Part shown: positions 59,949-64,000 of the stretch, one piece after another
How positions within the stretch are numbered: position 1 is the stretch's first letter
How the letters are laid out: each line of letters starts with the position of its first letter
Assembly (NCBI GenBank): GCA_029204225.1
Contig: CM055093.1
Location: 32,311,777-32,375,776, forward strand
Direction of reading: 5' to 3'
Length of the DNA: 64,000 bases
From: Diphasiastrum complanatum
Lineage: Eukaryota; Streptophyta; Lycopodiopsida; Lycopodiales; Lycopodiaceae
The notes under the pieces: model-generated
What the model saw: only the letters and a program-made list of their open reading frames with translations
Database searches by the model: none
Told to the model about the DNA's origin: nothing
Translations under genes and position numbers: made by a program

Positions 59949-61318
59949 CCCAACAGAGATGCCCATCAATGGTATCTCGATTTAGGTGCCTCTCAGCACA
60001 TGACGCCATGCAAGGACCTCTTCTCTACACTCGTAGCTACAGAATCAAAGTACATCTTCTTTGGTGACTCCAGTTCACATCAAGGCGAAGGCCAAGACTC
60101 TATTCAACTACAATTCTATGATGGCATCACTAGATAGCCTAATGGCATACTTTATGTACCCAAATTAACAAAGAACCTATTGTCTATTAGCAAGATCACT
60201 TATCAAGGCTATAGAGCTTTGTTTACTGCTAGGCGATGTACTATTTTAGATGAGAATTTAAAAGAAATCCTCTCTGCTTACAGAGAAGAAAATTTGTATA
60301 TACTGAGTCACGATGTTGCACTTCCTATGAGTTGTTCAGATGCTAATTTATGGCATCAGAGATTAGGATATCTAAACAAGCGTTCAATCTTGTATATGCA
60401 TCATAACAAAATGGTCAAGGACATGAATATAAATGTTGTTACTACAGCTAATCAATCTGTCTGTGAAAGTTGCTTACTAGGCAAACAACCTAGAACCAGA
60501 TTTCCAAGAGGACAGGCTAGAAGAGCCAAGTCCATTCTATCACTGATATATAGTGACTTATGTGGTCCTATGAGCATATCTTCCTTGGGTAAGGGTCTAT
60601 ACTTTATTACATTCATTGATGACTACTCCCGATTTACTAGAGTTATGTTTATTAAGAACAAGTCAGAAGCATCCAATTGCTTCAAAGAATTCAAGCAATA
60701 TGCTGAGAATCAGATTGGTCAGAAGATCAAGGCCCTACGTTCTGATTCAGGGGGAGAGTATCTATCAAATGAGATGAAGGACTATTTGTCATCATGTGGC
60801 GTGCACCATCAGTTTACTACAAGCTACACTCCTCAACAGAACGGAGTAGCTGAGTGGAAGAACCGCACATTGTTGGAAGCTGCACGATCCATGACAACCA
60901 AACATTCTGAGCAGAAGCAATCTCTACAGCCTGCTATCTGCAGAACTACTCCAGCACCAAAGCAGTTGATTCCAAGGCACCATTTGAAGCCTACTACGGA
61001 TACAAACCAAGCTTGAAACTTCTACGTGTTTTTGGATGTCTCTGTTATGCACAAGTTCCATCTGATCTGAGGAAGAAGCTGGACCCAGTAAGCTGTAAGA
61101 ACATCTTCATCGGCTACTCAACGTCGCATAAAACATATCACATCTATGATGTTGATTCAGGTCAAATCTCAATCAGCCATGACGTTGTCTTTCTTGAAGA
61201 CAAGTATCACGATTTCAAGCAGAAGCAGCCGATGCAGGAGTTTGTCCCAACAGCTCCGCTTACCATCGATGGGCCCAGACCCACGATCATCCCGCCGTTT
61301 CAAACAATACAAATCTCA
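59949..61318 (+). pseudogene. Copia protease and integrase, truncated before RT
   Basis: Protease remnant HQWYLDLGASQHMTPCKD (active-site DSGAS now DLGAS) lies near 59970. From 60180: LSISKITYQGYRALF, then GAG-pre-integrase NLWHQRLGYLNKRSI and CESCLLGKQPR (zinc-binding H/C residues). The integrase core has the D,D35E residues at IYSDLCGPM, ALRSDSGGEYLS and QQNGVAEWKNRTLLE. A frameshift near 60900 moves the frame to KAPFEAYYGYKPSLKLLRVF, then GCLCYAQVPSDLRKKLDP, GYSTSHKTYHIYD and HDVVFLEDKY. It ends at 61318 with no RT, RNase H or 3' LTR. Confidence 0.9.
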
Positions 61319-61321
61319 TAA

Positions 61322-61800
61322 TCTCAATTACTCATGAAATAATTTGTCACCTTGTTGATAGGTTGCTACACTATATGATAGCTCGATAATATGCTCAATG
61401 ACATGAAGATAGAAAAAAAAATCAACTTATACTCTCAAGTAACATACTAACATTTTAGGTTTGCGTGCGTGCGTGCGCTTCATGAAAGTTGACACACAAG
61501 ACTTCATTGTGATTGTCATCTAATGTTTGACAAAAACCTTGCCAAACCCTATTATACTGTTATTTGAGAACACACTTCAAAAATACAATTTGAATTTCTT
61601 CTTTTTAATTTCACGAGTTCCACGTGTTTGTCCTATGACATTGCTAATGCAACATCTTAAGCTAATTTATCAACTTCATGTAGATTTGATTCTCGCTTGG
61701 CCTTTTGTGTAGCATTTATATCCTTTGAATGTTTTCAAAATCATCTCCGACTTGTGCTTTTGCAAGGAGATGGTGCATGTGATGCCATAGCTTAAGGGCT
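61322..61800. other. No gene recognised
   Basis: AT-rich sequence beyond the copia truncation, with a short GTGCGTGCGTGC run near 61465. Confidence 0.35.
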
Positions 61801-61809
61801 GTCATCCAA

Positions 61810-61897
61810 TGGGGTTGGCTAAGTTGGTTAGCTTGGCATCCAAAGTTCTTTTGGTACCAGTTTCAAGCCCCCCCTTGGAAACCAAAATGCATATCTC
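61810..61897 (+). mobile_element. tRNA-derived SINE-like copy 1
   Basis: GGGTTGGCTAAGTTGGTTAG has the form of a pol III A box and AGTTTCAAGCC that of a diverged B box, some 30 bp apart. A shared tail follows (CTTGGAAACCAAAATGCATA). It matches the copies at 63112-63188 and 63862-63926. Confidence 0.6.
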
Positions 61898-62079
61898 AAG
61901 GAATTTCGCATCAACTCATAAGTACCTATGAATTGTTCTCTTGTTTTGTATTCACTACAAGTTTGAACATATAGTCTTGCAAAAAGTCTCTCTGATCATT
62001 CTTGAAAATCACATGAAGTGTTTTGGTGATGCAATATAAATGCTTTTTGACATTTTTGTCATCCAAGATTTTCATTAGA

Positions 62080-62081
<2 letters not shown>

Positions 62082-62117
<36 letters not shown>
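62082..62117. repeat. (CA)18 microsatellite
   Basis: An uninterrupted CA tract. Confidence 0.97.
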
Positions 62118-62119
<2 letters not shown>

Positions 62120-63007
62120 TTTTGTTCTTCGACTTCCTAATATAAGAAACAAATGAGATGGGAATACTCCACACATCATTCAAAAGAGTGGTTTGTTTTC
62201 AAAGACATTTACCAATTTTGGTTTTTGCACTAAGTATTACAACCACTATACAAATTTAATTTGATAATGGATAATCTCTTGAAAAATGAGTCTATCATAT
62301 ATTGACATCCAATCAATCATTAGTCTTTGAAACATGATTGATTGTGGAAGAGAAATGAAAAAAGTTTTAAGGGAGCAAAATTGTACTCATATTTTAGAAG
62401 TCTTGAACTCAAATGCTAAAATGCCAATAAGCAACCATGTACTCAATCATTATAATGCTAAACTTGCAATACTAGTGAAGCACAAAATAAAAATTAAGCA
62501 ATTCACATAAGTTGGTAAATTATACTTCAAGGCACTCTCGAAGAGGTTTTGGTTGTTTCCAGATATGGTGGGACCTACTTTAGGCACACATAAGACAAGT
62601 TATAACGCAGGTAGGAGCTAGGCCCTTAAGCTACTCCGTTGTTGTCTGGCAAATTGGAGTAGAACCCATGACCTCATAGAGAGGAAAGGAAGTCCTAATT
62701 AGCTCACTAGTTATTGGAGGACATCTCTAGCAACTCCTTTCAGATAGATATAATAAACTCATTTCCAAGAAGAACCTTTCAAAAACATACTATAGTACAC
62801 AACGTCATGCTCATAGAACTATGCCAAGAGTCCTCCAACACCTGGACTTTCTAACCTTTCCTAATTAGGTTTTACGTAAAGCAATTCCATCAATCTTTGG
62901 AACTTTTGGCTGAAACAATAGACAACTTAAGGTTTGATTCAAAGTTTCACATATTAAGTTTTATAGCACTAGATTCCATTCTTGTTCTAATATCTTGACT
63001 TGTCCAT
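62118..63007. other. No gene recognised
   Basis: AT-rich intergenic DNA with only short frames. Confidence 0.35.
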
Positions 63008-63011
63008 CGCA

Positions 63012-63111
63012 GTGGGGTGTAGGGGTAGAGTTGTTGACTGCCATCGGAAAGGTGCAGGCTCGAATCCCGACCACTATGTAGTCACATCTAAGGAGCTTAG
63101 CTCCGTAAATG
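63012..63111 (+). mobile_element. tRNA-derived SINE-like sequence of a second type
   Basis: TGTAGGGGTAGAGTTGTTGA resembles a pol III A box region and GGCTCGAATCCC (63057-63068) a B box. Spacing and order are tRNA-like, but the sequence cannot fold as a complete tRNA by eye. Its 3' part was the target of the minus-strand SINE beside it. Confidence 0.5.
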
Positions 63112-63188
63112 CTTCTTTGTTTCCAAGGGGAGGCTCGAACCTGGGACCAAAGAAACTCCGATAACCAGCTGAGCCAACCTCGTTGGGT
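63112..63188 (-). mobile_element. 77-bp tRNA-like retroposon with perfect 15-bp target duplication
   Basis: TTAGCTCCGTAAATG stands at 63097-63111 and again at 63189-63203, framing a 77-bp body. On the minus strand the body has an A-box-like TTGGCTCAGCTGGTTA and a B-box-like GGTTCGAGCCTCC, then CCTTGGAAACAAAGAAG. The size is about that of a tRNA. The exact duplication shows it was inserted by target-primed reverse transcription, probably by LINE machinery. Confidence 0.8.
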
Positions 63189-63263
63189 TTAGCTCCGTAA
63201 ATGGCATTGCCAAGTTGTATATGTTGTATATAAAGGCCACTAGTTGCTTAACATGTATGCAAA

Positions 63264-63298
63264 ATATATATCTATATATATATATATATATATATATC
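63264..63298. repeat. (TA)n microsatellite
   Basis: Imperfect then perfect TA repeat. Confidence 0.95.
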
Positions 63299-63684
63299 TT
63301 GACTTCAGAGTGCTTCCACACTGAATCAGCGGCTGCCACATGGCTGTAATAAATTAATAATTATCAGCCATGTTGCAACCATACATATATACAATTGCAC
63401 ATAAAATATTTTATAAGTTGCGTGAAGAGCATGATAAAGGCATGTGGGTCACAGAACAAGGGAGTTGGTGAAAGGAGCGTGAAGGAGCCACATAAATGTT
63501 AATGATCCACAGAGAGCTCTTGCATACAATTTCTTTATGACATAGCTTATCTTCAACAGATCATGGAATTACTGTATAGCTCACCTGTATGCAAGATGAA
63601 CAAAATAAACTATTGAAAGAAATGGGGTGCGTGTCTTTGTGTAAGGGGCCAAGAACCCGCAGGTGGACCTAATGTCTCTAAGGA

Positions 63685-63705
63685 CCCCTGCCCGAAGGGC
63701 AGGGG
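63685..63705. repeat. Perfect 9-bp stem hairpin
   Basis: CCCCTGCCC (63685-63693) pairs perfectly with GGGCAGGGG (63697-63705) around GAA, giving a very stable GC-rich stem. No gene end is nearby that it would terminate. Confidence 0.9.
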
Positions 63706-63861
63706 CCTGAAATGGCATAACACTTGCCTGAACTGCCGATGAGGCTACCTGGCAAAAATTCCATTGGAGTATCCATTTTGACTGCTGTTAGAAAAAAGAA
63801 TCAGGACTTTATGAGAAATTTTGAGAGGGCAATGTGGCCATAATCCCCTTTGTAATCCAAC

Positions 63862-63926
63862 AGGGTTGGCATCCAAAGTTTCTTTGGTCCCAGGTTCAAA
63901 CCCCCCTGGGAAACCAAGATGCATAA
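63862..63926 (+). mobile_element. tRNA-derived SINE-like copy, A box deleted
   Basis: CATCCAAAGTTTCTTTGGTC, B box GGTTCAAACCC (63893-63903) and tail GGGAAACCAAGATGCATAAT match the copy at 61810-61897. About 20 bp covering the A box are missing after GGGTTGG. Confidence 0.55.
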
Positions 63927-64000
63927 TCCCTTCTATACAGAATGCCTGTGGACATTATGGCAATTCAACAAAGAAGGTTTTTCAATGACAGCTTGAATCA

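Noticed and set aside
63012-63203. Functional tRNA genes
   Set aside because: A- and B-box-like motifs are present, but complete acceptor and anticodon stems cannot be formed by eye, and the copies have SINE features such as a target duplication.

Overview
The window looks like intergenic, transposon-rich nuclear DNA of a land plant. The evidence is an intact four-exon class III secretory peroxidase gene with the family's usual intron positions, many Ty1/copia and Ty3/gypsy relics primed by initiator-Met tRNA (TGGTATCAGAGC-type sites), CACTA-type ends and Tnp2 sequence, and very long CT/GA microsatellites. The taxon cannot be fixed from sequence alone. There is no sign of a prokaryote, a plasmid or an organelle.

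Layout. 1-1.7 kb: decayed copia integrase C-terminus, reverse transcriptase (RT) and RNase H. 2.0-2.65 kb: a CT/TA/GA hairpin microsatellite and a duplicated pair of long hairpins. 2.9-4.73 kb and 10.06-10.78 kb: two halves of a broken, intron-containing gene with a DNA methylase-like domain, split by a gag-only LTR element with 168-bp repeats (4.735-10.06 kb). 10.8-15.1 kb: AT-rich DNA with little signal. 15.1-17 kb: an LTR and a copia gag fragment, both minus strand. 17.16 kb and 23.72 kb: two CACTA-like ends with different subterminal repeat motifs. 19.3-20.2 kb: a plus-strand copia relic, butted against a minus-strand gag and its LTR (20.2-22.0 kb). 22.0-23.7 kb: five units of a roughly 350-bp satellite. 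27.7-32.3 kb: a copia element with two intact 699-bp LTRs, inserted next to a CACTA Tnp2 fragment. 32.6-39.1 kb: more LTR pieces, including a non-autonomous element (36.97-39.08 kb) in which one LTR carries a strongly expanded CT tract. 39.8-42.4 kb: a five-exon transposase-like pseudogene of a family I cannot name. 43-47 kb: the rotted 3' end of a Ty3/gypsy element. 47.4-49.7 kb: three diverged repeats of about 0.8 kb. 51.0-52.8 kb: the peroxidase gene. 55.07-55.66 kb: a TRIM-like mini LTR element. 57.5-61.3 kb: a copia element truncated before RT. 61.8-63.9 kb: several tRNA-derived SINE-like insertions, one with a perfect 15-bp target duplication.

Apart from the peroxidase, every coding segment is broken by stops, frameshifts or insertions, so the window reads as one probably working gene in a graveyard of nested mobile elements. 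The most interesting items are the exon-resolved methylase-like pseudogene, the unnamed transposase-like gene, the paired hairpin array at 2.4-2.6 kb, and the tRNA-derived SINE family at the right end.
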